NCBI RefSeq assembly: GCF_006385175.1 | Contig: NZ_VFIY01000005.1 | Span: forward strand, 503,501 to 567,500 | Source of the DNA: Emcibacter nanhaiensis | GTDB taxonomy: Bacteria; Pseudomonadota; Alphaproteobacteria; Sphingomonadales; Emcibacteraceae | Direction: 5' to 3' | Length of the DNA: 64,000 nucleotides | Part shown: in pieces, positions 44,982 through 55,590 of the stretch | Layout: every line of letters begins with the position of its first letter | Numbering within the stretch: position 1 is the first letter of the stretch | Notes under the pieces: generated by a model | Told to the model about the DNA's origin: nothing | Database searches by the model: none | Seen by the model: the letters and a program-made list of their open reading frames with translations, nothing else | Program-made: the position numbers and the translations under genes

Positions 44982-45890
44982 TTAGTAACTGTCAGGTTGC
45001 CAGACAGAAATCAGCCCGTCAAGGCTAAGTGCTTCATTAAAAGGCATTTTTCCCATAATAGAGTTAAAAAACTCTTCAAGTAGGAGCTCTTTCCTGCTTT
45101 TATCCACATCAATCACAGGCAATTCATCGGAAATGTCATGTTCGGCGGACAGCCAGGCGACGGCTTCCACCTGTCCGCCGAGAGAATCGACGAGTCCATT
45201 GGAAAGCGCCTGCCGGCCGGTATAGACTCGCCCGTCCGACAATCTGCGGACTTGTTCCAGGTCCATCTGGCGCCGGTCTGAGACAAGCCCGATGAACCAG
45301 TCATAGCTGTCGTCAATCATGGACTGGAAGACGGCGCGGGCTTCTTCCGGGATGGGATGGACGCCATCGGGGCTGCCTTTGAGCTTGCCGCTTTTGATCT
45401 GCTCGCTGCCGATGCCGATCTTGTCCATCAGGTCGCCGAAATGGCTATATTGCATGATGACGCCGATGGAACCGGTGATGGTGGTTTCCCGCGCGAAGAT
45501 CCGGTCGCCGGCCAGCGCGGTAATATAGCCGCCGGACGCCGCCAGCGATCCCATGGTGATGACCACCGGCTTCTTCTCGGCCACGGCGCGGATGGCGTGA
45601 TAAAGCTGTTCGCTGGCGGTGCTGCCGCCGCCCGGGCTGTTGATGTGAACGATCAGGGCCTTGGCGTGTTCGTCATCGGCGATGGCGCGGATGTTTTCAT
45701 CCCGGGCGGTATTTTCCATGATGACGCCGGAAACGGTGATTCTGGCTACATAGGGGGTGGGGACCGGACCGGCCGGGCTGACCATCATCAGCAGGACCAG
45801 AATGCCCAGGATAACGGCGGCAATGCGCCAGAAGGTCACTTTTTTCCGGAGCCGCCGGCGATCGATGACCATTTCAAAATTATCACTCAT
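44982..45890 (-). CDS. sppA: Signal peptide peptidase SppA, 36K type
   Basis: A 302-residue single-domain membrane serine protease. One TM helix lies at about residues 22-42. The catalytic serine is in MGSLAASGGYITAL and the general-base lysine in IKSGKLKGSPDG. It degrades cleaved signal peptides in the membrane. It follows rpsA with a strong terminator between them, so it has its own promoter in the 186-bp gap. Confidence 0.93.
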   Translation of the reverse strand: MSDNFEMVIDRRRLRKKVTFWRIAAVILGILVLLMMVSPAGPVPTPYVARITVSGVIMENTARDENIRAIADDEHAKALIVHINSPGGGSTASEQLYHAIRAVAEKKPVVITMGSLAASGGYITALAGDRIFARETTITGSIGVIMQYSHFGDLMDKIGIGSEQIKSGKLKGSPDGVHPIPEEARAVFQSMIDDSYDWFIGLVSDRRQMDLEQVRRLSDGRVYTGRQALSNGLVDSLGGQVEAVAWLSAEHDISDELPVIDVDKSRKELLLEEFFNSIMGKMPFNEALSLDGLISVWQPDSY

Positions 45891-46019
45891 GGAATATCCC
45901 CGGTTTCGGACGCTCTCGCCCGGTTGAACATGTTGCCCGATATTAGTTTTTTTTATTCCCGGCTGTCCAGCGCTTGTTTGCCAGTGCTTGATTGATGGTA
46001 TGGTGTTCGGGGGCCGGAA

Positions 46020-46052
46020 AAAGAAAAACCCGCTCGGCGAGGAGCGGGTTTT
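46020..46052 (-). terminator. rpsA terminator
   Basis: Reading the minus strand, a 9-bp stem AACCCGCTC/GAGCGGGTT (46042-46050 with 46027-46035) with a 6-nt loop is followed by TTTCTTTTT. It lies 27 bp after the rpsA stop. Confidence 0.93.
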
Positions 46053-46076
46053 CCGGATGCTTTATGGGTGAAAGAC

Positions 46077-47783
46077 TTACTTGTCGTCTTCCTTGCCTTC
46101 GGCCAGGGCAGCGCCCAGGATATCGCCGAGGCTGGCGCCGCTGTCGGAGGAACCGTACTGGGCCACAGCTTCTTTCTCTTCGGAGATTTCAAGCTGCTTG
46201 ATGCTCAGGCCGATTTTGCGGCTTTTCTTGTCCATGTTGGTCACCAGGGCGTCAACTTTGTCGCCGACGGAGAAGCGTTCCGGACGCTGCTCGGAACGGT
46301 CACGGCTGAGGTCGCTGCGGCGGATGAAGGCTTCCATGGCCTGGTCGTCTTCACCGACAGTGACTTCAAGACCGTTGTCGGTAACAGCGGTAACCGTACA
46401 GGTGACGGTGCTGCCTTTTCTCAGGCTGCTTGAGGCCATCGGATCGCCGCCCAGCTGTTTGATGCCGAGGGAGATGCGTTCCTTGTCTACGTCAATGTCG
46501 AGGACAACGGCTTTGACCACGTCGCCTTTTTTGTATTCGGCAATGGCTTCTTCGCCGGATTTGTTCCAGTCCAGGTCGGACATGTGAACCATGCCGTCCA
46601 CGTCGCCTTCCAGGCCAACGAACAGACCGAATTCGGTGATGTTCTTGATTTCACCTTCGATTTCGGTGCCGACCGGATGAGTAGCGGCAAAGGTTGTCCA
46701 CGGGTTGTCCATGCACTGTTTCAGGCCCAGGCTGATCCGGCGTTTTTCCGGTTCAATCTCGAGTACCATGACTTCAACTTCCTGGCTGGTGGAAACGATT
46801 TTGCCCGGATGGACGTTTTTCTTCACCCAGCTCATTTCGGAAACATGGACCAGGCCTTCGATGCCGTCTTCCAGCTCAACAAAGGCACCATAGTCGGTGA
46901 TGTTGGTGATCCGGCCGGTCAGTTTGGAGCCAACCGGATATTTGGCTTCGATGTTGGACCACGGATCTTCCTGCAGCTGTTTCATGCCCAGGGAGATACG
47001 CTGTGTTTCCGGGTTCAGGCGGATGATCTGAACTTTGATGGTGTCACCGATGTTCAGAACTTCGGACGGATGGTTGATGCGTTTCCAGCTGATGTCGGTG
47101 ACATGCAGCAGGCCGTCAATGCCGCCGAGATCAACGAAGGCACCATAGTCGGTGATGTTTTTGACAACGCCTTCAACGACCGCACCTTCGCTCAGGCCTT
47201 CGATCAGTTCCGCACGCTGTTCGGCGCGGGTTTCTTCCAGGATGGCCCGGCGGGAGACAACGATGTTGCCGCGCTTGCGGTCCATTTTCAGGATCTGGAA
47301 CGGCTGTTCGATGTTCATCAGCGGGGTCACGTCACGGATCGGGCGGATGTCGACCTGGCTGCCCGGCAGGAAGGCCACGGCGCCGTTGAGGTCAACGGTG
47401 AAGCCGCCTTTAACGCGACCGAAGATGACGCCCTTGACGCGTTCTTCATTTTCGTAGGATTTTTCCAGCTGTACCCAGGCCTCTTCGCGGCGGGCTTTTT
47501 CACGGCTCAGCTGTGCTTCGCCCCGGGCGTTCTCAACACGATCAACAAAAACCTCGACGGTGTCGCCGACGTTCAGTTCGGGAGTCTGTCCGGGCAGGGC
47601 AAATTCTTTAAGGGGGATGCGACCTTCAGCTTTGAGGCCGATGTCAACAATGGCTGCTTCTTTATCAAGGCCGATGATGGTGCCGGTAACGACTTTGCCA
47701 TCAAAACGTTCGGCTTCACCAAGAGTTTCGTCAAGAAGCGCGGCGAAATCCTCAGTGGTTGGTACTGACAGTTCAGTGCTCAT
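46077..47783 (-). CDS. rpsA: 30S ribosomal protein S1
   Basis: A 568-residue protein of repeated S1 RNA-binding domains; repeats are visible as [40 protein letters not shown] and [20 protein letters not shown]. It binds mRNA leaders on the ribosome. The ATG at 47783 has GAAGGAC upstream. The position after cmk is conserved across proteobacteria. Confidence 0.97.
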   Translation of the reverse strand: MSTELSVPTTEDFAALLDETLGEAERFDGKVVTGTIIGLDKEAAIVDIGLKAEGRIPLKEFALPGQTPELNVGDTVEVFVDRVENARGEAQLSREKARREEAWVQLEKSYENEERVKGVIFGRVKGGFTVDLNGAVAFLPGSQVDIRPIRDVTPLMNIEQPFQILKMDRKRGNIVVSRRAILEETRAEQRAELIEGLSEGAVVEGVVKNITDYGAFVDLGGIDGLLHVTDISWKRINHPSEVLNIGDTIKVQIIRLNPETQRISLGMKQLQEDPWSNIEAKYPVGSKLTGRITNITDYGAFVELEDGIEGLVHVSEMSWVKKNVHPGKIVSTSQEVEVMVLEIEPEKRRISLGLKQCMDNPWTTFAATHPVGTEIEGEIKNITEFGLFVGLEGDVDGMVHMSDLDWNKSGEEAIAEYKKGDVVKAVVLDIDVDKERISLGIKQLGGDPMASSSLRKGSTVTCTVTAVTDNGLEVTVGEDDQAMEAFIRRSDLSRDRSEQRPERFSVGDKVDALVTNMDKKSRKIGLSIKQLEISEEKEAVAQYGSSDSGASLGDILGAALAEGKEDDK

Positions 47784-47935
47784 AAAGTGTCCTTCTTTCA
47801 AATTTTGTCTTTTTCCGGCCTGCCGGTTGTCTCCGACGGTCTTGGAAATCGTTCATTACAAATACACCCCGGTTTCCGATCCCTTGATTCTGACCCTTCA
47901 ACCGGTGTGTGATTCTGTTGCAAAAATGGCGGAAA

Positions 47936-48568
47936 TCAGCCGTTTATCAGTGACAACGCCTTTTGGAACACGGCTTCTATATCCGAATTTGTCGTATCAA
48001 GCAAGTGCGCATCTTCTGCGGGTTTCAGGGGCGCTGCACTGCGGTTCATGTCGCGTTCGTCCCGTTCCCTGAGCTCGGCAAGTATTATCTCATATTCGTC
48101 AGGCGCGCCGTCCTCGCCGAAAATCTCCAGAAACCTACGTTTTGCGCGGGTTTCCACGTCGGCAGTGATGAAGATCTTATGGTCTGCCTCCGGGCAGATC
48201 ACCGTGCCGATATCGCGGCCGTCGAGTACGGCGCCCGCTTTGCCGCCCGGCGGATGGGCGGCGAAATCCCGTTGATAATCCAGCAGAATCTGGCGGACGG
48301 CGGGAATGGCCGCCACTTTCGAGGCCGCGGCCCCGGTCGATTCGGTGCGCAGTTCCGGGTCGGTCAGGTCGACCTCTGCCACCTTTCCGGCTGCGGCGAC
48401 GGCGTCGGCCTCATTGTCCGTCCGGCCGCCGGCGCGCAGGACCGAAAGGCCGACCGCGCGGTAAAGGGCGCCGGTATCGAGATGGGCATAGTCAAAATGA
48501 GCGGCCAGCTTGCGGGCCAGGGTGCCTTTGCCGGAGGCGGCGGGGCCGTCGATGGCGATAACCGTCAT
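47936..48568 (-). CDS. cmk: Cytidylate kinase
   Basis: A 210-residue P-loop kinase making CDP and dCDP. Walker A is AIDGPAASGKGTLA near residue 5, and GRDIGTVICPEADHKIFITA is the CMP-binding block. Its start overlaps the aroA stop by 1 bp. Confidence 0.96.
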   Translation of the reverse strand: MTVIAIDGPAASGKGTLARKLAAHFDYAHLDTGALYRAVGLSVLRAGGRTDNEADAVAAAGKVAEVDLTDPELRTESTGAAASKVAAIPAVRQILLDYQRDFAAHPPGGKAGAVLDGRDIGTVICPEADHKIFITADVETRAKRRFLEIFGEDGAPDEYEIILAELRERDERDMNRSAAPLKPAEDAHLLDTTNSDIEAVFQKALSLING

Positions 48569-49902
48569 TATTTATTTTCTCCGGCAGGGTGGATATTTGC
48601 GCCCAGTCCGTTCATCAGCTCCCGGAAGATGGGGAAGCTGGTTTCAATCACCGAGCCGTCATCCACGGTGACCGGCTGTTCGCTTTGCAGGCCGAGGGTC
48701 AGGAAGGACATGGCAATACGGTGATCCAGGTGAGTTTCTATGACGGCGCCGCCTGCCGGCTTTTCGCGGCTGCCGGTGATGGCCATGCCGTCGTCAAATT
48801 CCTCCACGTCGATGCCGCAGGCGCGCAGGCCCTTGACCATGATGGCGATACGGTCGCTTTCCTTGACCCGAAGCTCCTCGGCGCCGCGCATCATTGTGGT
48901 GCCGTCGGCAAAGGCGGCGGCAATGCAGAGAATGGGATATTCATCAATCATGGACGGGGCGCGGTCTTGCGGCACCGTGATCGCTTTCAGCCTGCTGTGG
49001 CGGACCCTGAGGTCGGCCACCGGTTCACCGCAGTCTTCGCGCTCATTCACGAACTCGATATCCGCCCCCATTTCCTTCAGGGTAATGAACAGGCCGGTGC
49101 GGTCCGGGTTCAGTCCCACGTTACGAATGGTGATATCGGAACCGGGCGTGATCAGGGCGGCAACCACCGGGAAAGCGGCCGAAGACGGGTCGCCGGGAAC
49201 GGTCAGATTGCGGGCCGTCAGTTCCGGCTGTCCGGTCACGGTGATGACCCGGCCACTGTCCTTGGGTGTTGTTGTGGTGTCGACACCGAAAAAGCTGAAC
49301 ATGCGCTCGGTATGGTCCCGGGTCGGCTTTTTCTCAAAAATGGTGGTGGTGCCCGGCGTATTCAGGGCGGCCAGCATGATGGCGGATTTGACCTGGGCTG
49401 AGGCCACCGGCACGTCGTAGCTGATCGGCACCGGCATGCCGGTGCCCCTGACCGTGAGCGGCAGGGTGCCGTTTTCAGAGCCATGGAATTCGGCACCGAA
49501 CGATTCCAGCGGATCGGTGACCCGTTTCATGGGGCGTGACGACAGGGAAGCATCGCCAATGAAGGTGGTGCTGAACGGATAGGTGGAGATCAGGCCCATC
49601 AGCAGTCGCGCCCCGGTGCCTGAGTTGCCCATGTCGAGGGCGCCTTCCGGTTCGTGCAGGGCGCCGACGCCGACGCCGTGGATATGCCAGGTGCCGTCTT
49701 CGTCCTTGCGGATATCTGCGCCCAGCGCCCGCATGGCGGCGGCGGTGTTGAGGACATCTTCTCCTTCCAGCAGGCCGGCAACCAGGGTTTCGCCAATGGC
49801 CAGGCTGCCCATGATCAGGGCGCGGTGGGAAATGGACTTGTCACCGGGAACATTGACTGTTCCTTTAAGATTGTCGGTGGCGGAGGAGAGAAGCTGATTC
49901 AT
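48568..49902 (-). CDS. aroA: 3-phosphoshikimate 1-carboxyvinyltransferase (EPSP synthase)
   Basis: A 444-residue two-lobed enzyme of aromatic amino-acid synthesis. The N-terminal loop [17 protein letters not shown] and the [11 protein letters not shown]-like block (here [14 protein letters not shown]) are diagnostic, and [15 protein letters not shown] with DHRIAMSFL complete the active site. The sequence around [10 protein letters not shown] carries alanine at the residue position that separates class I and class II enzymes, so this may be the glyphosate-tolerant class II type; that is an inference. It opens the aroA-cmk-rpsA cluster. Confidence 0.96.
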   Translation of the reverse strand: MNQLLSSATDNLKGTVNVPGDKSISHRALIMGSLAIGETLVAGLLEGEDVLNTAAAMRALGADIRKDEDGTWHIHGVGVGALHEPEGALDMGNSGTGARLLMGLISTYPFSTTFIGDASLSSRPMKRVTDPLESFGAEFHGSENGTLPLTVRGTGMPVPISYDVPVASAQVKSAIMLAALNTPGTTTIFEKKPTRDHTERMFSFFGVDTTTTPKDSGRVITVTGQPELTARNLTVPGDPSSAAFPVVAALITPGSDITIRNVGLNPDRTGLFITLKEMGADIEFVNEREDCGEPVADLRVRHSRLKAITVPQDRAPSMIDEYPILCIAAAFADGTTMMRGAEELRVKESDRIAIMVKGLRACGIDVEEFDDGMAITGSREKPAGGAVIETHLDHRIAMSFLTLGLQSEQPVTVDDGSVIETSFPIFRELMNGLGANIHPAGENK

Positions 49903-50110
49903 ATCGTAACGGCTTTGTACTTTTGGGATTGTGACATTTGCCGCCCAGATAGCATATTTGGGACGGTTTCTGCCACATATTATCGCGATTTATCTAAGAA
50001 AAATGCAAAGCCGCCGTTTTTCGGGACGATTAGTCTTTGACAGACAATAAATATCATGGCAAAGGAAGGCTTTTCTGAAACAGTCATGTTACAGGTTATG
50101 GAGAAGAATA

Positions 50111-50461
50111 TTGGCTAAACCTGAATGGGGTACCAAACGTCAGTGCCCGAAGTGCGGCACCCGCTTTTACGATCTGGGAAATGATGACCCGATCATGTGC
50201 ATCAGCTGTGATCACAAGTTCAAGCCGGAAATCATTCTGAAAAGCAAACAGCATGCCATGGAAATCATTCCGAGCGCATCTTCCAAAAAAGATGAAGAGG
50301 ATGATGATGTGCTGCTGGATGATGATGATCTGCTTGAAGACGATGACGATGTGGATGTGGATCTTGACGAAGACGACAATACCACGATCCTGTCCGATGA
50401 GGATGACACCAATGTCTCCGACGTGGTTGATGCCCCGGTCAAGAAGGGCGACGACGACTAA
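50111..50461 (+). CDS. TIGR02300 family protein: zinc ribbon with acidic tail
   Basis: A 116-residue protein. The N terminus MAKPEWGTKRQCPKCGTRF followed by MCISCDHKF gives two CxxC pairs, a likely zinc ribbon. From about residue 58 the chain is almost entirely Asp/Glu, ending in VKKGDDD. The family is typical of alphaproteobacteria and has no known function. The start is TTG, supported by GGAGAAG 5 nt upstream and by the conserved family N terminus; no ATG would keep the ribbon intact. It is divergent from aroA. Confidence 0.85.
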   Translation: MAKPEWGTKRQCPKCGTRFYDLGNDDPIMCISCDHKFKPEIILKSKQHAMEIIPSASSKKDEEDDDVLLDDDDLLEDDDDVDVDLDEDDNTTILSDEDDTNVSDVVDAPVKKGDDD

Positions 50462-50484
50462 GTGAATTTTTTTGATATTTGTTC

Positions 50485-50513
50485 TTGATTATCTGCATCA
50501 GGATGAATATTTA
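50485..50513 (+). promoter_or_regulatory. Candidate promoter of tRNA-Ala
   Basis: TTGATT and TATTTA with a 17-nt spacer end 35 nt before the mature tRNA. It overlaps the region just after the TIGR02300 stop. Confidence 0.45.
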
Positions 50514-50548
50514 TTGCCTGCCTGTGATTCAGGAGCTGTTTTGGATAC

Positions 50549-50624
<76 letters not shown>

Positions 50625-50637
50625 AAACACCGAAAAC

Positions 50638-50671
50638 AAAAAGCCCGTCAACCTGGTTGACGGGCTTTTTG
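50638..50671 (+). terminator. Terminator after tRNA-Ala
   Basis: A perfect 15-bp stem (50638-50652 with 50656-50670) with a 3-nt loop ends in five T residues. Confidence 0.93.
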
Positions 50672-50719
50672 TTTGTCTTCCTTTCCGTTCCCTGTTCCCT
50701 GTTCGAAATTCTGCTGTAT

Positions 50720-50749
50720 TTGCAAAGGATTGCATAAATGTGCTATATT
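50720..50749 (+). promoter_or_regulatory. Candidate promoter of the TonB-dependent receptor
   Basis: TTGCAA and TATATT are 18 nt apart. Transcription from here would give a leader of about 185 nt before the ATG at 50941, AT-rich and without a clear terminator hairpin. Confidence 0.45.
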
Positions 50750-50940
50750 TGCGGCAGAAGTTCTCCGTGTTCACGATGGTGCGAAAAATTATTATTGTAT
50801 TTCAATGGAATAAAGTTTAAATTGTACCTGTTCTTATTTGCAAAAGAACGCAGTTATATAAAAATAAAAATGATTGAATGTGCTTCGGATTGAGGTGTTT
50901 CGAAGCCATGACTTTCTTATAACTTCATGGGAGGCTTTCA

Positions 50941-53400
50941 ATGAAAAGCAAATCAATCCTACTTTTAGGGACGAGTCTGTTCGCGGTCGCGGCGTCGCCG
51001 GTGCTTGCGGAAACAACTCTGGAAGAAATTGTAGTGACGGCGCAGAAGCGTGAGGAGTCGTTACAGGAAGTGCCGATTGCCCTGCAGGCTTTTACCGGTG
51101 ACCAGCTCCAGAAAATGGGGGTCAAGCGCGCCCGGGATGTGGTCAAACTGGCGCCGAACCTGAATATCTCCGGCCAGAACCCCGCCAACCAGCAGATCAA
51201 CATCCGCGGTGTCGGCACCAACTCCTTCTTCGGCAGCGCCTCCGGTTCCGTAGGCATTTATATGGACGAGGTGACCATCAGTTCACCCTATATGACCTCA
51301 CTCGGGCTCTATGATATGGAGCGGGTCGAGGTCCTGCGCGGACCGCAGAACTCCCTGTTCGGCCGTAACACCACCGGCGGGGCGGTGAACTATATCTCCA
51401 AAATGCCGGAAGTCGGCGGTGAAGTGGAAGGCTATCTTGACCTGGGTTATGGTCGCTTCAACGAAGTCGAAATCGAAGGCGCGGTCTCCATCCCGCTGGG
51501 TGATACCCTGGCAGTGCGTATTGCCGGCAAGTCCTATGACCGCGACGGCATCTGGCACGATGTGTTTGCCGATGACATGTTTGGCGAAAAGGATCGCAAA
51601 TCCCTGCGCGGCACCCTGTTGTGGGAGCCGACCGATGCGACCAGGATCACAGCCAATATTCACTGGGCCAAGGAAGATAGTGAGTTTGATGGTTACCGCT
51701 ATGTGGGCACCCGCGCCACGGCGGCCAATGGGGCGGCCGTTGATGGCGCCTTTGTCGGGCCGGCTCCGCTGGCCGGGAGCCAGATTGACTACGAAAATGG
51801 CATGTATGATACGGTAAACGCTCAGGGGATCGACTCTTCCTTCCCCAACTGGAACGACACCGCCCGGACCGGCGCCAACTATCACAAGGTGGATACCACC
51901 GGGGCCTACCTGAAAATCCAGCATGATTTCGAATCCATGACCCTGACCTCCATCACCGCTTACGATGAAAGCACGACCAAATTCACCGTGGATGCCAGCG
52001 GCGCCGGCAACACCAATGGCCAGGCCAACCTGATCATTGACCAGGACCAGGACTTTGAACAGTTCAGCCAGGAAATCAGGCTGGCGTCCCCGTCCGACCG
52101 GGAGTTCCGCTGGATTGTCGGCATGTTCTACTTCAATGAAGATGCCGTGCTGAGCCAGAATATCCGTTTCGGCGACGCTACCGTGTTGTCCTTGCCGTTT
52201 GATGCCGGAGATCCGGACATTGCCATCGGCCCGCCGATTTTGGCCGGTGGCTCTTTCGGCCTCTGGGCTCTGTCCCAGCATCTGGCCTTCGGTATTCCTG
52301 AAGCCGGCTATGCCAATTCCCTGGCCTTCAGTATTGCCACCATCGAGAACGAGGTCTGGTCGCCCTATCTGCGCACGGAATATGACTTCACCGATGACCT
52401 GACCCTGACGGTCGGTGTCCGTTATACCAGCGACAAGAAAAAAATGCCGTCTTACTACGTCGGCATTCTGGATACGTCCGGCCATGCTCTGGATACTTTC
52501 TGGAGCAATGACTATGTCCGTGCCGAAGCCGCCGCCCAGGCGCCGGGTGACTGTACTGAAGACGGACGTCGCTGTGCCGAGGATACCGTCGGTGACGATA
52601 TCGACACAGAAGAATGGGGCGGCAGGATCGGCCTTGACTATCACGTCAATGAAGATGTCCTGGTATACGGCAGCTACTCTCGCGGTTTCCGGTCCGGCTC
52701 CTACGATATTGAATTCCTGCATGGTATTCATACCGGCTTCATCCGCCAGGACCTGACCACGGAAACGCTGGATGCCTTCGAAGTGGGTTTCAAGTCTGAC
52801 CTGATGGACAACGCCATGCAGTTCAACATGGCGGCCTACTATTATATCTGGAAAAACCAGCAGACCTTCTATGTGGATCCTGCCACCGGTCCGGAGTTCG
52901 TCAATGTACCCAAATCCGAACTTTATGGCCTGGAGGCCGAACTGAAATGGGTGCCGGCGGATACCTGGTATGTCTCCGCTGGAGCAGGTTTCCAGCAAAC
53001 CAAAATTCTTGAAGCCAGCCCGACGCCTGTGGATGAACAGGGACACGAACTTCCCTATGCCGCCAGCACCTCGTTTAATATGCTGTTGTCCAAGGATTTC
53101 TACATTGGCGACAATATCCTGAATATCCAGGGGACCTGGGCCTATCGCAGCTCACCAAAGGCAACCCTCAATACGGCGGACCTGATTGATGAACTGGGCG
53201 CCATGTCTGAACTGGGTGTTCGCGCCAGTTACAGCTTCGGGGACGAGCAGCAGTATTCCATCACGGCCTACGGGGAAAACCTGACCGAGGATAAATACTG
53301 TACCTACAAGTTTGACCTGGGCGTTATCAACGGGACTGCCTATTGCGTGCCCAATGAAGGCGTTGCCATTTACGGCGTTCGCGGCAAGGTCAACTTCTAA
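50941..53400 (+). CDS. TonB-dependent outer-membrane receptor
   Basis: An 819-residue receptor. Residues 1-23 are a signal peptide (ILLLGTSLFAVAASPVLA), followed by the TonB box EEIVVTAQKR. The plug domain has QINIRGVGTNSF, VGIYMDEV and ERVEVLRGPQNSLFGRNTTGGAVNY; the rest is a 22-strand barrel ending in VRGKVNF with the expected terminal aromatic residue. Two cysteine pairs in predicted extracellular loops (CTEDGRRC; CTYKF with TAYC) may be disulfides. The receptor is of the broad type common in marine alphaproteobacteria; no substrate gene is adjacent, so the ligand is unknown. A shine-dalgarno GGGAGG precedes the ATG. Confidence 0.93.
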   Translation: MKSKSILLLGTSLFAVAASPVLAETTLEEIVVTAQKREESLQEVPIALQAFTGDQLQKMGVKRARDVVKLAPNLNISGQNPANQQINIRGVGTNSFFGSASGSVGIYMDEVTISSPYMTSLGLYDMERVEVLRGPQNSLFGRNTTGGAVNYISKMPEVGGEVEGYLDLGYGRFNEVEIEGAVSIPLGDTLAVRIAGKSYDRDGIWHDVFADDMFGEKDRKSLRGTLLWEPTDATRITANIHWAKEDSEFDGYRYVGTRATAANGAAVDGAFVGPAPLAGSQIDYENGMYDTVNAQGIDSSFPNWNDTARTGANYHKVDTTGAYLKIQHDFESMTLTSITAYDESTTKFTVDASGAGNTNGQANLIIDQDQDFEQFSQEIRLASPSDREFRWIVGMFYFNEDAVLSQNIRFGDATVLSLPFDAGDPDIAIGPPILAGGSFGLWALSQHLAFGIPEAGYANSLAFSIATIENEVWSPYLRTEYDFTDDLTLTVGVRYTSDKKKMPSYYVGILDTSGHALDTFWSNDYVRAEAAAQAPGDCTEDGRRCAEDTVGDDIDTEEWGGRIGLDYHVNEDVLVYGSYSRGFRSGSYDIEFLHGIHTGFIRQDLTTETLDAFEVGFKSDLMDNAMQFNMAAYYYIWKNQQTFYVDPATGPEFVNVPKSELYGLEAELKWVPADTWYVSAGAGFQQTKILEASPTPVDEQGHELPYAASTSFNMLLSKDFYIGDNILNIQGTWAYRSSPKATLNTADLIDELGAMSELGVRASYSFGDEQQYSITAYGENLTEDKYCTYKFDLGVINGTAYCVPNEGVAIYGVRGKVNF

Positions 53401-53432
53401 AAATAATCTCCCTTATACAGGCAGATATCAGG

Positions 53433-53467
53433 GAAGAGCCCGCTGGTTGGCGGGCTCTTCTTTATTT
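53433..53467 (+). terminator. Terminator of the TonB-dependent receptor gene
   Basis: An 11-bp stem (53433-53443 with 53450-53460) with a 6-nt loop is followed by TTTATTT. Confidence 0.92.
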
Positions 53468-53484
53468 CCTGCGCTCTGGACGTC

Positions 53485-54795
53485 TTAGAGGATGAATTTA
53501 GTCAGGTCGGACCGTTCAGTCAGGTCGCCGATATGTTCGGTGACATAGGACTCGTCGACCACCACTTCCGTACCCGGTTTGTCGGTGGCTTCGAAACTAA
53601 TGTCGTCCAGGATCCGCTCCAGCACCGTATGCAGCCTGCGGGCGCCGATATTTTCCACGGTTTCATTGACCTCGGCGGAAAGCTTGGCAATGGCGTCGAT
53701 GCCGTCGTCGGTAAAGGTCAGGGTGACCTCTTCGGTGCCGAGCAGCGCCTTATACTGCTTGATCAGGCTGTAATCCGGTTCCACCAGGATATGACGGAAA
53801 TCTGCCTCGGTCAGGGCATTGAGTTCGACCCGGATCGGCAGCCGGCCCTGCAGTTCCGGCAGCAGGTCGGACGGCTTGGAGACGCTGAAAGCGCCGGAGG
53901 CGATAAACAGGATATGGTCGGTCTTGACCGAGCCATATTTGGTGGCGACGGTACAGCCTTCAATCAGCGGCAGCAGGTCGCGTTGCACGCCTTCGCGGCT
54001 GACTTCGCCGCCGCGCCGTTCGTTGCCGCCGGCGATTTTATCGATCTCGTCAATAAAGACGATGCCGCTCTGTTCCACTTTGTCCAGGGCTTCCCTGACG
54101 ATGGCTTCCTCATCCAGCAGCTTGTCGCCTTCGTCGGACAGCAGGATCTCGCCGGCGTCCTTGACGGTCATCTTCTTCTTCACGGTGCGGCCGCCGAACG
54201 CCTTGCCCATCAGGTCGTTGAGGTTCAGCATGCCCATGCTGGCGCCCGGCATGCCGGGGATGTCGATGGTCGGCATCTGGCTCGAGGCCGTGTCGGAAAC
54301 TTCCACCTCGATTTCCTTGTCGTCCAGCTGGCCCTCGCGCAGCATCTTGCGGAATTTCTGCCGGGTTTCGGCGCTGGCGGTTTCCCCGACCAGCGCGTCG
54401 AGGATGCGTTCCTCAGTGCTCAGTTCCGCCTTGGCAGTGACTTTCTTGCGGTTTTCTTCCCGCACCATGCCAATGGCCAGTTCCACCAGGTCGCGGACGA
54501 TCTGTTCCACATCCCGGCCGACATAGCCGACTTCGGTAAATTTGGTGGCTTCCACCTTGACGAACGGGGCATTGGCCAGCTTGGCCAGCCGGCGGGAAAT
54601 TTCCGTCTTGCCGACCCCGGTCGGGCCGATCATCAGGATGTTCTTGGGCAGCACTTCTTCGCGCATGTCTTCATCCAGCTGCTGGCGGCGCCAGCGATTG
54701 CGCAGGGCAATGGCGACGGCCCGCTTGGCGTCCTTCTGGCCGATGATATAGCGATTAAGTTCTGAGACGATTTCACGGGGGGAAAAGGATGACAT
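53485..54795 (-). CDS. hslU: HslU ATPase, unfoldase of the HslVU protease
   Basis: A 436-residue AAA+ protein. The start has [17 protein letters not shown], Walker A is GPTGVGKTE near residue 58, Walker B is [13 protein letters not shown], and the GYVGRDVE pore loop is intact. The C terminus LTKFIL inserts into HslV. It overlaps hslV by 1 bp. Confidence 0.97.
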   Translation of the reverse strand: MSSFSPREIVSELNRYIIGQKDAKRAVAIALRNRWRRQQLDEDMREEVLPKNILMIGPTGVGKTEISRRLAKLANAPFVKVEATKFTEVGYVGRDVEQIVRDLVELAIGMVREENRKKVTAKAELSTEERILDALVGETASAETRQKFRKMLREGQLDDKEIEVEVSDTASSQMPTIDIPGMPGASMGMLNLNDLMGKAFGGRTVKKKMTVKDAGEILLSDEGDKLLDEEAIVREALDKVEQSGIVFIDEIDKIAGGNERRGGEVSREGVQRDLLPLIEGCTVATKYGSVKTDHILFIASGAFSVSKPSDLLPELQGRLPIRVELNALTEADFRHILVEPDYSLIKQYKALLGTEEVTLTFTDDGIDAIAKLSAEVNETVENIGARRLHTVLERILDDISFEATDKPGTEVVVDESYVTEHIGDLTERSDLTKFIL

Positions 54796-55346
54796 TATTT
54801 GGCTTCCAGTACTTCGACGGTCAGGTTGTTATTGGTATAGACACAGATTTCAGCGGCGATGCCCATGGCCTTGCGGGCGATTTCTTCCGCACCCAGGTCC
54901 TGGTCAATCAGGGCGCGGGCGGCGGAAAGCGCATAATTGCCGCCGGAGCCGATGGCGAGAATCCCGTCCGGGGTCTCCAGCACGTCGCCGTTGCCGGTCA
55001 GGACCAGGCTCACTTCCGCATCGACCACAATCATCATGGCCTCGAGCCGGCGCAGGTAGCGGTCCGTGCGCCAGTCCTTGGCCATCTCGACGCAGGCGCG
55101 GGTCAGTTGGCCGCTAAAGCGCTCCAGCTTTTCTTCCAGGCGTTCAAACAGGGCAAAGGCATCGGCGGTGGAGCCGGCAAACCCGGCGATGACACTGCCG
55201 TCGCCGAGGGGGCGTACTTTGCGGGCGTTGCCCTTGATCACCGTATCCCCGAGGGAGACCTGGCCGTCACCGGCAATGACCACTTTGTTGCCTTTGCGGA
55301 TGCTGAGGATGGTCGTGCCGTGCCAGCTTTGCATTTGTTCGCTCAT
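54795..55346 (-). CDS. hslV: HslV protease subunit
   Basis: A 183-residue Ntn hydrolase. The first threonine of [14 protein letters not shown] becomes the catalytic N terminus after processing. [22 protein letters not shown] (given in part: [10 protein letters not shown]) and [14 protein letters not shown] are family blocks. hslU follows directly. A second in-frame ATG four codons in is also possible. Confidence 0.96.
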   Translation of the reverse strand: MSEQMQSWHGTTILSIRKGNKVVIAGDGQVSLGDTVIKGNARKVRPLGDGSVIAGFAGSTADAFALFERLEEKLERFSGQLTRACVEMAKDWRTDRYLRRLEAMMIVVDAEVSLVLTGNGDVLETPDGILAIGSGGNYALSAARALIDQDLGAEEIARKAMGIAAEICVYTNNNLTVEVLEAK

Positions 55347-55382
55347 TTTATCATCCTGTTTTTATTCGACTTTATGACACCA

Positions 55383-55412
55383 CATTTGGGCAATCCCGCT
55401 TGCAGGATCAAG
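55383..55412 (-). promoter_or_regulatory. Weak candidate heat-shock promoter of hslVU
   Basis: On the minus strand CTTGATC is followed after 16 nt by CCAAATG, about 37 nt upstream of hslV. The -35 half fits an RpoH-type element but the -10 is poor. Confidence 0.25.
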
Positions 55413-55590
55413 GGTGCAGGTGAAAATATACGGCAAATCGCTATCCGGCAGCGACAAAATTTGCCTGCGGACTGGCGCTTTTCCGCGGCGGCTGCTATAT
55501 GTGACGCGATTTTTTCTGTGACTGCCGCGGATTAATGTATTATAGCCACCAGAAAGGTCCGTGAAAAGGCAGAGTGTTAAGGAGAACCCC

